Of a stretch of DNA of 64,000 bases, positions 17,621-27,500 are shown one piece after another; positions within the stretch are counted from its first letter, which is position 1, and the number at the start of each line of letters is the position of its first letter. Both the position numbers and the translations under genes were made by a program. This DNA is from Lacinutrix sp. C3R15 (GTDB lineage Bacteria > Bacteroidota > Bacteroidia > Flavobacteriales > Flavobacteriaceae), in NCBI RefSeq assembly GCF_018860825.1, contig NZ_JAHKPZ010000030.1:349695-413694 (forward strand), in the 5' to 3' direction. The notes under the pieces were generated by a model. The model saw only the letters and a program-made list of their open reading frames with translations, was not told the origin of the DNA and ran no database searches.

Positions 17621-18670
17621 TTAATTGATAGATTGAACTACTGCTTTTGGCGCTTCTTTACGTGTACCATCAAAACCATCAATACCACTAACTGTTGTAT
17701 ATTTTAACACATACTTTTTACCAGGATTAATAATTTTATATGCTGACTGACACATTAAAGTTGCTTCATGAAAACCACACAAAATCAATTTTAATTTTCC
17801 TTCGTATGTATTTACATCTCCAATAGCAAAGATACCCGGAATATTTGTTTGATAGTCTAAAGTATCCACTTTTATCGCATTTTTAACAATTTCTAATCCC
17901 CAATCTCCAATAGGACCTAGTTTAGGCGACAAGCCAAATAACGGAATAAAGTGATCTGTTTCTAACAATGTTTTTTCACCTTCTTTAGTTACTGTAATTC
18001 CTTCTAGCTTCTTATTACCATGTAGAGCGGTTACTTCAGCTGGAGTTATTAGATTTATTTTACCTAGTTTTTTAAGTTCTTGTACTTTTTCTACAGAATC
18101 TAAAGCACCACGAAATTCATTTCTTCTATGAATTAGTGTAACTTCTGAAGCTACATCTGTTAAAAACACACTCCAATCTAAAGCAGAATCTCCACCACCA
18201 GAAATGACAACTTTTTTATCTCTGTAGACTTCTGGATCTTTAATAAAGTATTCTACTCCTTTATCTTCGTAATAGGCAATATTTTCAATCTTTGGTTTTC
18301 TAGGCTCAAAAGAACCTAAACCACCTGCAATAGCAACAACTGGTGCTTGGTGTTGTGTTCCTTTGTTGGTAGTTACTATAAAGCTTCCGTCTTCTTGCTT
18401 TTCAATAGTTTCTGCACGTTCCCCTAGGGTAAAACCAGGTTCAAACTGTTTTCCTTGCTCTAATAAATTAGTGGTTAAATCTCCTGCTAAAACCTCTGGA
18501 AATCCAGGAATATCATAAATAGGTTTTTTGGGGTAAATCTCAGAACATTGTCCGCCAGGTTGAGGCAATGCATCAATTAAATGGCACTTTAATTTTAGCA
18601 ATCCTGCCTCAAATACTGTAAATAAACCTGTTGGACCTGCTCCTATAATTAATATATCTGTTTTAATCAT
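17621..18670 (-). CDS. Thioredoxin reductase-like ferredoxin-NADP+ reductase
   Basis: A 349-residue FAD/NAD(P) two-domain oxidoreductase: FAD-binding GAGPTG near residue 10, NAD(P)-binding SGGGDSALDW at about 155, and a C-terminal FAIGDVN motif at about 290. It lacks the CxxC redox pair of thioredoxin reductases, which fits the YumC/TrxR-like ferredoxin-NADP reductase group. In this operon it most likely supplies electrons, through ferredoxin, to the sulfite reductase. It overlaps the siroheme dehydrogenase gene by 8 nt. Confidence 0.85.
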   Translation of the reverse strand: MIKTDILIIGAGPTGLFTVFEAGLLKLKCHLIDALPQPGGQCSEIYPKKPIYDIPGFPEVLAGDLTTNLLEQGKQFEPGFTLGERAETIEKQEDGSFIVTTNKGTQHQAPVVAIAGGLGSFEPRKPKIENIAYYEDKGVEYFIKDPEVYRDKKVVISGGGDSALDWSVFLTDVASEVTLIHRRNEFRGALDSVEKVQELKKLGKINLITPAEVTALHGNKKLEGITVTKEGEKTLLETDHFIPLFGLSPKLGPIGDWGLEIVKNAIKVDTLDYQTNIPGIFAIGDVNTYEGKLKLILCGFHEATLMCQSAYKIINPGKKYVLKYTTVSGIDGFDGTRKEAPKAVVQSIN

Positions 18671-19259
18671 GATGTACTTCTTTTTTACTAATTAATCCTT
18701 TTGTAAACTCGTTAAGCGTTTCTACTTTTTCTTCAAAATCACCTTTTATTGTTTTTCTAAAAATGTTTAGATTTTTAACCATATCGTCAATATTTTCAGG
18801 TATAACATCTTCAAAAAACTGACGTAAGCGTTTGGCTGTAGTTGGTGATTTTCCGTTGGTAGAAATGGCTATTTTCACGTTTCCTTTGGTAACAATTCCG
18901 CCCATATAAAAATCACAATATGGTGGATTATCGGCTACGTTTACTAGAATATTTCTTTGCTTGCAATCTTTATAAACTTCAATATTTACATTGACATTAT
19001 CAGTAGTTGCAATAACCATGTGTTTATTATTTAAAAGTGTATTGTTATAAATACCCTCCAGCATTTCTATTCCATATTTTGAAGCAAGCGCAATGGTTTC
19101 TTCTCTATAAAAAGGAGCAATCATTTGTACTTTGGCATTTGGACTAGATTTGAGCAAAAAGCTTAATTTTTCTAAAGCAACATTTCCGCCTCCAACAATG
19201 AGAACATTTAATTGTTCTACTTTTAAAAATATTGGATATAAGTTATTTCTTTCTTCCAT
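18663..19259 (-). CDS. Precorrin-2 dehydrogenase / sirohydrochlorin ferrochelatase
   Basis: A 198-residue protein like the N-terminal half of CysG or Met8p. The Rossmann motif is VLIVGGGNVALEK (about residues 14-26), and the conserved NVADNPPYCDFYMGGIV and ISTNGKSPTTAKRLR motifs follow. It oxidises precorrin-2 with NAD+ and probably inserts iron to give siroheme for the neighbouring sulfite reductase. It ends inside the reductase-like gene and starts 11 nt after cobA. Confidence 0.9.
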   Translation of the reverse strand: MEERNNLYPIFLKVEQLNVLIVGGGNVALEKLSFLLKSSPNAKVQMIAPFYREETIALASKYGIEMLEGIYNNTLLNNKHMVIATTDNVNVNIEVYKDCKQRNILVNVADNPPYCDFYMGGIVTKGNVKIAISTNGKSPTTAKRLRQFFEDVIPENIDDMVKNLNIFRKTIKGDFEEKVETLNEFTKGLISKKEVHHD

Positions 19260-19270
19260 ATTACTACATC

Positions 19271-20053
19271 TTATGCAGAAATCACTTCTGATTGCTTTTT
19301 AACGGAATTAAAAATTGAATTTAATTGCACACGTTTTTCAACCACTTCCCCAATAACAATTATTGCTGGATTGGCTAGTTGTTTTTCTTTAACCACATTG
19401 CAAATAGTTGCTATGGTTGCTACGCCAAATTTTTCGTCTTTTGTAGTTCCGTTTTGAATGATTGCAATAGGTGTTTTTGCTTTTCCTTCTGCCGAAAAAA
19501 TAGACACAATTTCTTCTAGCTTACTCATTCCCATTAAAATAACAACGGTTGCTGATGATTTTGCAGCAAGTGCAACATCTTTTGAAATGGCATGTGCCTT
19601 TGTAGTTCCTGTAATTACCCAAAAACTTTCTGAGCTTCCTCTTTTGGTTAACGGAATACCTTGATAAGCAGGAACCGCTAATGACGAGGAAATACCAGGA
19701 ACCATATAGGTTTCTAGCCCAAATGCTCTTACATAATCAATTTCTTCTGCGCCACGACCAAAGATAAAAGGGTCTCCTCCTTTTAAACGTACAACGTGCC
19801 CATGAGAATTTGCTCTAGCAACAATGAGTTCATTAATTTGTTCTTGTTGGTATGCATAACAACCTTTGCGTTTACCAACAAAAATAAGTTCTGCATTTGG
19901 TGATGCGTATTGTAATAATTCTTTATTTACAAGTGCATCATACAAAATAACATCTGCATTTTTAATGACTTTAATAGCTTTTAAAGTAATTAAATCTGGA
20001 TCTCCAGGTCCTGCGCCTACAACGGTTAATTTTGGTGTTATCATCGCTTTCAT
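19271..20053 (-). CDS. cobA: Uroporphyrinogen-III C-methyltransferase
   Basis: A 260-residue SUMT with the family motifs VGAGPGDPDLITLKA, KRKGCYAYQQEQIN, RLKGGDPFIFGRGAEE, PGISSSLAVPAYQGIPLTKRG and VILMGM. It uses two SAM to convert uroporphyrinogen III to precorrin-2, the first siroheme-specific step. It lies 12 nt after the sulfite reductase gene, matching the cofactor need of that enzyme. Confidence 0.94.
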   Translation of the reverse strand: MKAMITPKLTVVGAGPGDPDLITLKAIKVIKNADVILYDALVNKELLQYASPNAELIFVGKRKGCYAYQQEQINELIVARANSHGHVVRLKGGDPFIFGRGAEEIDYVRAFGLETYMVPGISSSLAVPAYQGIPLTKRGSSESFWVITGTTKAHAISKDVALAAKSSATVVILMGMSKLEEIVSIFSAEGKAKTPIAIIQNGTTKDEKFGVATIATICNVVKEKQLANPAIIVIGEVVEKRVQLNSIFNSVKKQSEVISA

Positions 20054-20065
20054 TTTACAAATAAT

Positions 20066-22159
20066 TTAGCTTACTAATTGTTTTTCATTTTCTCTAAACA
20101 CGCGAACCGCTTCTAAAAATTCTTCAGCATTTTTAATATAACTTTCTGCAAATGCTTTGGTTGGTGCATTGTTTTTTATCTGATAAATTAATTTGGAAAA
20201 AGAAACCCCTAAATTAATTTTATTGTTTTCTACAAACTCGGTTTGAAATGTATTTATAATTCCTGCTTGCGTATTGGTTGTAATATTTTCAGAAAGTAAA
20301 ATGGCTTTGGCCGAATTCACCATAGAACGATATGCAAAGTAGATAGCGTTAGAAAATACTTTGTTGCCAAGAGCTTCTTTTGCTGTTTCTATTTTTTCTT
20401 CACTTTCTAAAAATAAAGTTGCAATTAAATCGATAACAACACCTGCACACTCTCCAATCCCAATAGCTTTCACGTATGCTTCGTTGGTTCCCCAATCAAT
20501 AAAATCTTCTTGCGTTAAGTTGGTAGCATCAGAAAGGTCTTTAAGCAATTCATAAAAATACTTTTCACCTTGTTGCAAGTAATAGTCTACAAATAGTTTA
20601 TTATTTCCGTTAGCTTCAAAATCATTTAAAATTCTACGTAATGCTTCTGGTCCTCTTCTGCTTGGCATTTTTACTACTTTATCAGCAAAAACCCCTTGAC
20701 CATTTCCTCTGTTGCCACCTCCTAAAAGCACCTGTAAAGCAGGAGCTACTAGTTTATCTGGCGTACGAATAGACATACCTTGAAACCCAATATTTGCGGC
20801 ATTATGTTGTCCGCAAGCATTCATACAACCACTAATTTTTATGATTAAATCTTCGTTTTTTAAATACTGTGGATATTCTGTTTTTATAACTCGCTCTAAC
20901 TCATCAGCAATTCCTGTACTGCTTGCAATACCTAAATTACAAGTATCTGTTCCTGGACACGCTGTAATATCTACTGCTTTATTATAACCCGCTTCTGCAA
21001 AACCTAATTTGGCTAATTCTTGATAGAAAAAAGGTAACAAATCTGCTTTTACAAACGGAATTAATATGTTTTGACGTAAGCTTAAACGAATTTCTCCTGC
21101 TGCATAATTTTGTACTAAATCTGCTAATAATCGTGCTTTGTCTGTATAAAAATCTCCTAGAAGCACTTTAATTCCTATGGCAAAAAAGCCATCTTGTTTT
21201 TGCGGAATGACATTCGTTTTTTTCCATAACTGAAAAGCTTCGTTATCTGTAATTTCTACTTTAGGAGCTTTCACAGAAACTGGAATAGAAACCGGATAAT
21301 TTGCTACATCAATGGCTACAGATTTAAATTGGATAGCATCTTGTTCTTCTTCTACCAATTCTCTAAAGGCATCTAAACCAATATCTTTAATTAAGAATTT
21401 CATTCTTGCTTTGGCACGACTTTTACGTTCGCCATGACGATCAAAAACCCTTAAAACACCTTCCATTACAGGAATAATTTTATCGGTTTCTAAAAATTCA
21501 TAAAACACATCTGCATGTCTTGGTTGTGAGCCTAAACCACCACCAAGCATTACTTTAAAACCTCTTACACCATTTTTAATTTTAGCAATAAAACCTAAAT
21601 CGTGCATATAAGACAAGCCCGTATCTTCATCTGTACCAGAAAAAGAAACTTTAAATTTTCGTCCCATTTCCTGGCAAATAGGATTACGCAAAAAGAATTT
21701 AAAAATGGCATCTGCATATGGAGACACATCAAAAGGTTCTTTAACATCTATTCCAGCTGTTTCACTTGCTGTAACGTTTCGAACGGTATTACCACAAGCC
21801 TCACGAAGGGTTACATCATCACGCTCTAGTTCTGCCCAAAGTTCTGGTGTACGATCTAGATCTACATAATGAATTTGTATGTCTTGTCGTGTAGTAATAT
21901 GCAATCTACCACGAGAATATTCATCTGAAACAGCTGCAATTCTATGTAATTGATTGCTTAAAACTTTACCATAAGGCAGTTTTATTCTAATCATTTGCAC
22001 ACCTTGTTGACGCTGCCCATAAACTCCTCTTGCCAGACGAAGACTTCTAAATTTCTCTTCGTCTACTTTTCCTGCTTTAAAAAGTTCAATTTTAGTAGCT
22101 AAATCAATAATATCTTGCTGCACTACAGGGTTTTCTAATTCGGTTCTAAAACTTTGCAT
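20066..22159 (-). CDS. Siroheme [4Fe-4S] sulfite reductase with C-terminal extension
   Basis: A 697-residue nitrite/sulfite reductase family hemoprotein. Duplicated ferredoxin-like and core domains contain RGVYGQRQQGVQMIRIK, TTRQDIQIH and the cluster-siroheme ligands CPGTDTC and SGCMNACGQH (about residues 410-460). Operon context (cysH, siroheme genes, cysteine genes) makes sulfite, not nitrite, the likely substrate. Residues after about 560 form a helical extension not found in standard CysI, which flavobacterial homologues carry. It starts 12 nt after cysH. Confidence 0.9.
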   Translation of the reverse strand: MQSFRTELENPVVQQDIIDLATKIELFKAGKVDEEKFRSLRLARGVYGQRQQGVQMIRIKLPYGKVLSNQLHRIAAVSDEYSRGRLHITTRQDIQIHYVDLDRTPELWAELERDDVTLREACGNTVRNVTASETAGIDVKEPFDVSPYADAIFKFFLRNPICQEMGRKFKVSFSGTDEDTGLSYMHDLGFIAKIKNGVRGFKVMLGGGLGSQPRHADVFYEFLETDKIIPVMEGVLRVFDRHGERKSRAKARMKFLIKDIGLDAFRELVEEEQDAIQFKSVAIDVANYPVSIPVSVKAPKVEITDNEAFQLWKKTNVIPQKQDGFFAIGIKVLLGDFYTDKARLLADLVQNYAAGEIRLSLRQNILIPFVKADLLPFFYQELAKLGFAEAGYNKAVDITACPGTDTCNLGIASSTGIADELERVIKTEYPQYLKNEDLIIKISGCMNACGQHNAANIGFQGMSIRTPDKLVAPALQVLLGGGNRGNGQGVFADKVVKMPSRRGPEALRRILNDFEANGNNKLFVDYYLQQGEKYFYELLKDLSDATNLTQEDFIDWGTNEAYVKAIGIGECAGVVIDLIATLFLESEEKIETAKEALGNKVFSNAIYFAYRSMVNSAKAILLSENITTNTQAGIINTFQTEFVENNKINLGVSFSKLIYQIKNNAPTKAFAESYIKNAEEFLEAVRVFRENEKQLVS

Positions 22160-22171
22160 AATCTTTCTACT

Positions 22172-22792
22172 TTATTGCAAGTGTATACCACACTCTCTGT
22201 TTTCTAAGGCTTTTATTGGGTCGAAATACGTATGATTTTTAGGTAAATGATGTACTTCTAAATAATTATCTAAATCGTAATCTGACCAATAATAAAATGG
22301 GCTTATTTTTAAAATACCATCTTTACTATAGCTTAAAATGTCTTTTTTATCTCTTAATTCTGTTTGGCGTACTCTAATATTTGTAAACCATAAATCTGGT
22401 TGCTGTTCTTGTAATGCTCTTCTAAAAGGTTCTAATTTTACTACTTCAGAAAATACTGCATGATTATCATCCTCTATACTAGGCAAGCCAATAGTTTCTT
22501 CTATTTCTTCTCTAGTTTTTAAAGACTGGTATTTTTTTATATTTAAATGATACTCTTTAATAAGGTTTTCTGCATGCGCATAGGTTTCTGGCAGATTAAA
22601 CAAGGTATCACACCAAACAACCTTAATATCTTTATCATGTTTAGACATGGTACTTAATAGTATTGCAGAATATTTACCAAAACTGGTAGTTACTATTCTG
22701 TTACTGGATAAAGTTAAAGCCCACTCAATTATTTGATCTGGTGTTTTATTTCTTAACTCTTTATTTAAGGTATCAATGTCTAGTTTTATCAT
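22172..22792 (-). CDS. cysH: Phosphoadenosine phosphosulfate reductase family protein
   Basis: A 206-residue PP-loop-type reductase with TTSFGKYSAILL in the loop position, a Trp-rich WFTNIRVRQTELR, SPFYYWSD and the catalytic ECGIH at the C-terminus. It lacks the CC...CxxC cluster motif of plant/assimilatory APS reductases, so a PAPS-type, thioredoxin-dependent enzyme is favoured. It reduces (P)APS to sulfite for the next gene. The usual neighbours cysD and cysN (sulfate adenylyltransferase) are absent here. Confidence 0.85.
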   Translation of the reverse strand: MIKLDIDTLNKELRNKTPDQIIEWALTLSSNRIVTTSFGKYSAILLSTMSKHDKDIKVVWCDTLFNLPETYAHAENLIKEYHLNIKKYQSLKTREEIEETIGLPSIEDDNHAVFSEVVKLEPFRRALQEQQPDLWFTNIRVRQTELRDKKDILSYSKDGILKISPFYYWSDYDLDNYLEVHHLPKNHTYFDPIKALENRECGIHLQ

Positions 22793-22817
22793 CTTCTAAT
22801 TTCTTTATTTCTATAAT

Positions 22818-22836
22818 TCCTATCGGTTTACTAGGA
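22818..22836. promoter_or_regulatory. Inverted repeat, candidate Rrf2 operator before cysH
   Basis: TCCTA (22818-22822), nine bases, then TAGGA (22832-22836). It begins 8 nt downstream of a perfect -7 TACATTTG, so it covers the expected transcription start, a classic repressor position. The Rrf2 gene lies just upstream. Confidence 0.5.
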
Positions 22837-22844
22837 TTAAAAAA

Positions 22845-22871
22845 CAAATGTATACTTTTTATTTATTTCAA
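22845..22871 (-). promoter_or_regulatory. Probable cysH promoter
   Basis: Minus strand: TTG (22869-22871), a 16-nt spacer and TACATTTG (22845-22852), an exact TAnnTTTG -7. The spacer is 1 nt below the usual 17-23 range. It would start the cysH to cysM transcript. Confidence 0.55.
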
Positions 22872-22916
22872 GTACTAAAAAATTCATAAAAATATAAGGT
22901 TATTTGTTGTAAACTG

Positions 22917-23327
22917 TTAATGCGTTAAATCTGCAAGCGAGGTATTTCTGAATATTTCTAGTGTATTATCTCTTACTTTAATCATTAACAAGTGTACAGC
23001 ACAAGCAGCTTCATCTGGACAATCTGCACATTTCTCATAGAAGTTTAAACTTACACATGGCACCATAGCAATGGGTCCTTCTAGAATACGCATGACATCT
23101 ACCATTTTAATATCTTCAGGACTTTTAAGAAGGTAATAACCTCCAGATTTCCCTTTTTTAGATCCTAAAAAACCATTTTTTCGTAAGCTTAATAATATAC
23201 TTTCTAGAAATTTTCTTGAAATATTTTCACTTTTTGAAATGGTTTCAATTGGCACAGGAGCATTTCCTTCTTGTTTTGCTAAAAAGGTAAGTGCTTTGAT
23301 TCCGTATTTTGTTTTCTTTGAAAGCAT
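22917..23327 (-). CDS. Rrf2-family transcriptional regulator
   Basis: A 136-residue winged-helix Rrf2 protein. The N-terminal MLSKKTKYGIKAL and the SGGYYLLKSPEDI wing are family hallmarks. Four cysteines (C91, C100, C103 and C109, in CVSLNFYEKCADC...C) could bind an Fe-S cluster, as in IscR, or sense sulfur status, as the CymR branch does without cysteines. Location between the metZ-like gene and cysH suggests it controls sulfur assimilation; this is inferred. A candidate operator lies at 22818-22836. Confidence 0.87.
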   Translation of the reverse strand: MLSKKTKYGIKALTFLAKQEGNAPVPIETISKSENISRKFLESILLSLRKNGFLGSKKGKSGGYYLLKSPEDIKMVDVMRILEGPIAMVPCVSLNFYEKCADCPDEAACAVHLLMIKVRDNTLEIFRNTSLADLTH

Positions 23328-23353
23328 CTTACAAAGATACTTTATTTTAAAGA

Positions 23354-24517
23354 TTAATCTAAAGCTTGTTTTAAATCGTTAATAATATCTTCTACGTTTT
23401 CTAATCCTACCGAAACACGAACCAACCCATCTGTAATTCCTACTTCTAATCGATCGGTTTCACTCAATTTACTATGTGTTGTTGACGCTGGATGTGTTAC
23501 AATAGTTCTTGTATCACCTAAATTTGCAGAAAGCGATGCCATTTTAATTTTATTTAAAAAATTTCTTCCAGCTTCTATTCCTCCTTTTACTTCAAAAGCA
23601 ACAATGTTTCCACCTTTCTTCATTTGCTTTTTAGCAATTTCATATTGTGGATGTGATTTTAAAAATGGATATTTTACTACATTAACCTTATCATGTGTTT
23701 CTAAAAACAAAGCTACTTTTTCGGCATTTTCACAATGTCTATCTACACGAACAGCAAGTGTTTCTAAGCTTTTAGATAACACCCAAGCATTAAATGGTGA
23801 TAATGCTGGCCCTGTATTTCTAGAAAACAAATAAATTTCTTGCATTAAGTCTGCTCTACCAACAGTGATTCCTCCTAAAACACGACCTTGTCCATCTATT
23901 AATTTGGTTGCAGAATGAATAACTAAATCTGCACCAAACTGAATAGGGTTTTGCAAATAAGGTGTTGCAAAACAGTTGTCAATAACCAACCATAAATTGT
24001 GTTTTTTAGCAATATCTCCTAGTCGTTGTAAGTCTAAAATATCTACTGCTGGATTGGTTGGACTTTCGGCATACAATATTTTTGTATTAGGCTGAATTAC
24101 TTTTTCAATAGCATCTAAATCATTACTATTAAAATAGCTAGTTGTAATGTTCCATTTTGGCAAAAACTTAGTAAACAAACCATGAGAAGTACCAAAAATA
24201 CTTCTGGAAGAAACAATATGATCTCCTGCATTTAACAATGCTGCAAATGTGGAAAAAACGGCAGACATTCCTGTTGCAAAAGCAAAGCCAGCTTCTGCTC
24301 CTTCCATTTTACAAATTTTATCAATAAACTCTGAAGTATTTGGGTTAGAATAACGACTATATATATTTCGTTCTTTTTCTTCTGCAAAAGATGCACGCAT
24401 ATCTTCTGCATCTTCAAATACATAACTAGAAGTTAAATACAATGGCGTAGAATGCTCTAAAAACTGCGAACGTTCGGTTTGTATTCTAATTGCTTCGGTT
24501 TCAAAATGTTTATCCAT
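23354..24517 (-). CDS. Trans-sulfuration PLP enzyme, MetZ-like (O-succinyl/acetylhomoserine sulfhydrylase)
   Basis: A 387-residue Cys/Met metabolism PLP enzyme. Motifs are YSRYSNPNT, FATGMSAV, VIDNCFATPYLQNP and the PLP lysine in HSATKLIDGQGRV, plus GDTRTIVTHPASTTHS. Sequence style matches O-succinylhomoserine sulfhydrylase (MetZ), giving homocysteine directly from sulfide. As O-acetylhomoserine is made by the fused MetX domain 21 nt upstream, that is the likelier substrate here. A gamma-synthase role cannot be excluded. Confidence 0.83.
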   Translation of the reverse strand: MDKHFETEAIRIQTERSQFLEHSTPLYLTSSYVFEDAEDMRASFAEEKERNIYSRYSNPNTSEFIDKICKMEGAEAGFAFATGMSAVFSTFAALLNAGDHIVSSRSIFGTSHGLFTKFLPKWNITTSYFNSNDLDAIEKVIQPNTKILYAESPTNPAVDILDLQRLGDIAKKHNLWLVIDNCFATPYLQNPIQFGADLVIHSATKLIDGQGRVLGGITVGRADLMQEIYLFSRNTGPALSPFNAWVLSKSLETLAVRVDRHCENAEKVALFLETHDKVNVVKYPFLKSHPQYEIAKKQMKKGGNIVAFEVKGGIEAGRNFLNKIKMASLSANLGDTRTIVTHPASTTHSKLSETDRLEVGITDGLVRVSVGLENVEDIINDLKQALD

Positions 24518-24538
24518 TATAACTGCTATTATTTTTTT

Positions 24539-27500
24539 CTAATTATTATTTTCAACTAACCTTAAAATATCTCCAAAAACACCTCTTGCTGTTACTTGTG
24601 CTCCAGCTCCAGCTCCTTGAATTACTAGTGGTTGCTCACCATACGACTCGGTATAAATTTCAAAAATAGAATCGGATCCTTTTAAAGCTCCTAATGGAGA
24701 ACTTTGTGGAACAGATACTAATTTTACTTCTAACTTTGCTCCATTTTCATCTTCTAAATTACCAGATAAATCACCAATATATCGCAACACATGATGCTCT
24801 TTTTGGTTTTCTTTAAAAGCCTTATAGGTAACATTCATCTGTTCTAAGTTATTTAAAAACTCAGAAACTGCTACACTTTGAAGCGCTTCTGGAATTAGAT
24901 TTTGAACAACAACATCTTCAATTTCATTATTTAAATCTAACTCTCTTGCTAAAATAAGCAACTTTCTTGCCACGTCATTTCCGCAAAGGTCTTCTCTTGG
25001 GTCTGGTTCTGTAAACCCTTTTTCAATTGCTTCACGAAGTACATCTGAAAACAATCTATCTTCTGAAGAAAAGTGATTAAAAATATAACTCAATGTTCCA
25101 GAAAAAACACCGCGAATACGTGTAATATTTTCACCAGAAAGATGCAGTAATTTAATAGTATCTATTAATGGCAATCCTGCTCCAACATTAGTTTCGTACA
25201 AATATTTTTTTTGATACTTATTTAAATTACTTCGCAATTCAGTATAAAAATCTAAACCAATAGTATTTGCTATTTTATTAGAAGACACCAAATCAAAGCC
25301 ATGAGAAACCAAGGTGTTATAATTTTCAACAAAGGATTTACTCGCTGTATTATCTATTGCTATTAAGTTTTCTAGATGGTATTTATCGGCAAAGTCTAAA
25401 ATATTTTGAAGCGAATAATCTGCTCCGTTTTGCGCAATTTCTTCTTGCCAATTTTGAGAAACTCCATTTTTGCTTAACAGTACTTTTTTAGAATTAGAAA
25501 TAGCAAAAATATTAAGCTTTACACCTTTTCTTTTTTCTATGTCTTTTGCCGAAGAAATGATTTGATTTATTAATGCTCCTCCCACTAATCCATGTCCGAA
25601 AACAGCTAGATTCACCTTTTTAGAACTATAAAAAACCTCTCCATGAATTACATTTGCTGCCTTTAATAATTGGTCTTTTTTAACCACCAAACTCACATTT
25701 TTACCTGTAAAAGTATTATTGAAAAGCAATGGTGTAATTTGATTTTTTATCAACGCATTAAATGGTTTATGAAAAGCACTTAAAGCAATACCTATAATAG
25801 AAATTACTGCCACATCATCTAGCACTTCAATATTATTTACGTCTTGCGACTGAAAATCATTTTCAAACTCTTGCTCTAAGGCCGTAACCGCTTTAGTTGC
25901 CTTATCAGCATCTATTATTAAACCAATGCCTCTTTCTGAAGATCCTTGCGAAATAATACTAACACTAATATTATGCTTACTTAATGCATTAAAAATTCTG
26001 GCATCAACACCAACTGTACCTAACAAACCTCTACCTTCTAAATGTATTAAAGCTACATTATCTAAAACAGATAGTGAAGTAGCTTGATTGCTATCTTTTT
26101 TTGCAGTAATTAGAGTACCTTCATCCTCCAGATTAAAGGTATTTAAAATACGAAGGTTAATGTTTTTTTCTAATAAAGGAATAATGGTCTTTGCATGTAA
26201 AATGGTTGCTCCAAAATTGGCTAACTCATTTGCTTCTGTAAAAGAAAGTTCTTTAATTTTTTTTGCATCTGGAACCAAATCTGGATTTGCGGTATAAATA
26301 CCGTTAACATGTGTGTAATTCTGTAGTTCTTCTGCATCTAAATAATTTGCCAAAAGCGCAGCCGAATAGTTACTTCCATTTCTACCTAAAGTTGTGGTTT
26401 CGTTTTCCAGATTAGAAGCAATAAAACCAGTCATTACATTTACTGTAGTGCCATTGTATTGTTTAAAATGTGCTAAAATATTTTCTTTAGAAACGCTGTG
26501 AATAGGTTGCGAATTAGCATCTGTTTTAATTAATACACGAGCATCTGTTGCATTGGCATTTATTTTCTGAATTTTTAATAATTCGGTAATTAATTTAGCC
26601 GATAATATTTCACCATAAGCCAACACTTGATTTTCAATTTTTGTGCTATAATCTCCTAATAAATAAACACCCTCAAAAATAGCTTCTAGAGCTTTAAACT
26701 CTTCAGAAAAATCAATGGTTTTAAGAGGTGCTTTTTGGTATTCTTGAAAGGCTAAAAACGCTTCTTTATAGCTTTCTTTTTTAGATGCTTTTTTAAGAAT
26801 TTCTTCCAAAGCATTGGTAGCATTTCCTCTGGCCGAAACCACAACTGCAATGCGCTCTCGTTCTTTAATTTTATCTTTTATAATGGCAATAGCATTATTT
26901 AAACCTTTATTATTGGCTAAAGATTTCCCTCCAAATTTTAATATTTTTATTTTTTTATTCTTTAAATTAGGATGAAATATATCTGCAATTATTGTTTCTA
27001 ATTGATCAAATTCAATTAAAAAAGCATCGTGCCCATGATCAGAATTAATTTCGTTATACGTTACATTTGGATGCAATAATGCTAATTGTTTTTGTGTTTC
27101 TCTGTTTTCTTCAGCAGTAAAAAACAAATCAGAATCTACACCTACTATGCTAATATTTGCATTAATATTTTTTAAAACCGCATCATAATTACCTCTACCT
27201 TTTGTTACATCAATACTTCGCAACAATTGGTTCATTAGTTTATATGCAGATAATTGAAAACGTTCTTGTAACTTTTCGCCATGATGTAACAACCAGCTTT
27301 CTACATTAAAAATTTCTAATTCTGTGTTTCGGCTTCTTTTAAAACGTTCTTTAAAAGATTTTGGCGTTCTATAACACAACATTGCATGCATTCTTGCATC
27401 ATGAACAGGGTTTGTAGAATTTAATAAAAACTGCTCTTGTATTTGGCAATTTGCAATAAGCCAATCTGTAGATTTCCAATCGGTTGCAACAACAATTAAG

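Noticed and set aside
16887-22159. Nitrite reductase as an alternative identity for the siroheme protein
   Set aside because: The cluster motifs do not separate the two, but cysH, siroheme, serine acetyltransferase and cysM neighbours favour sulfite.
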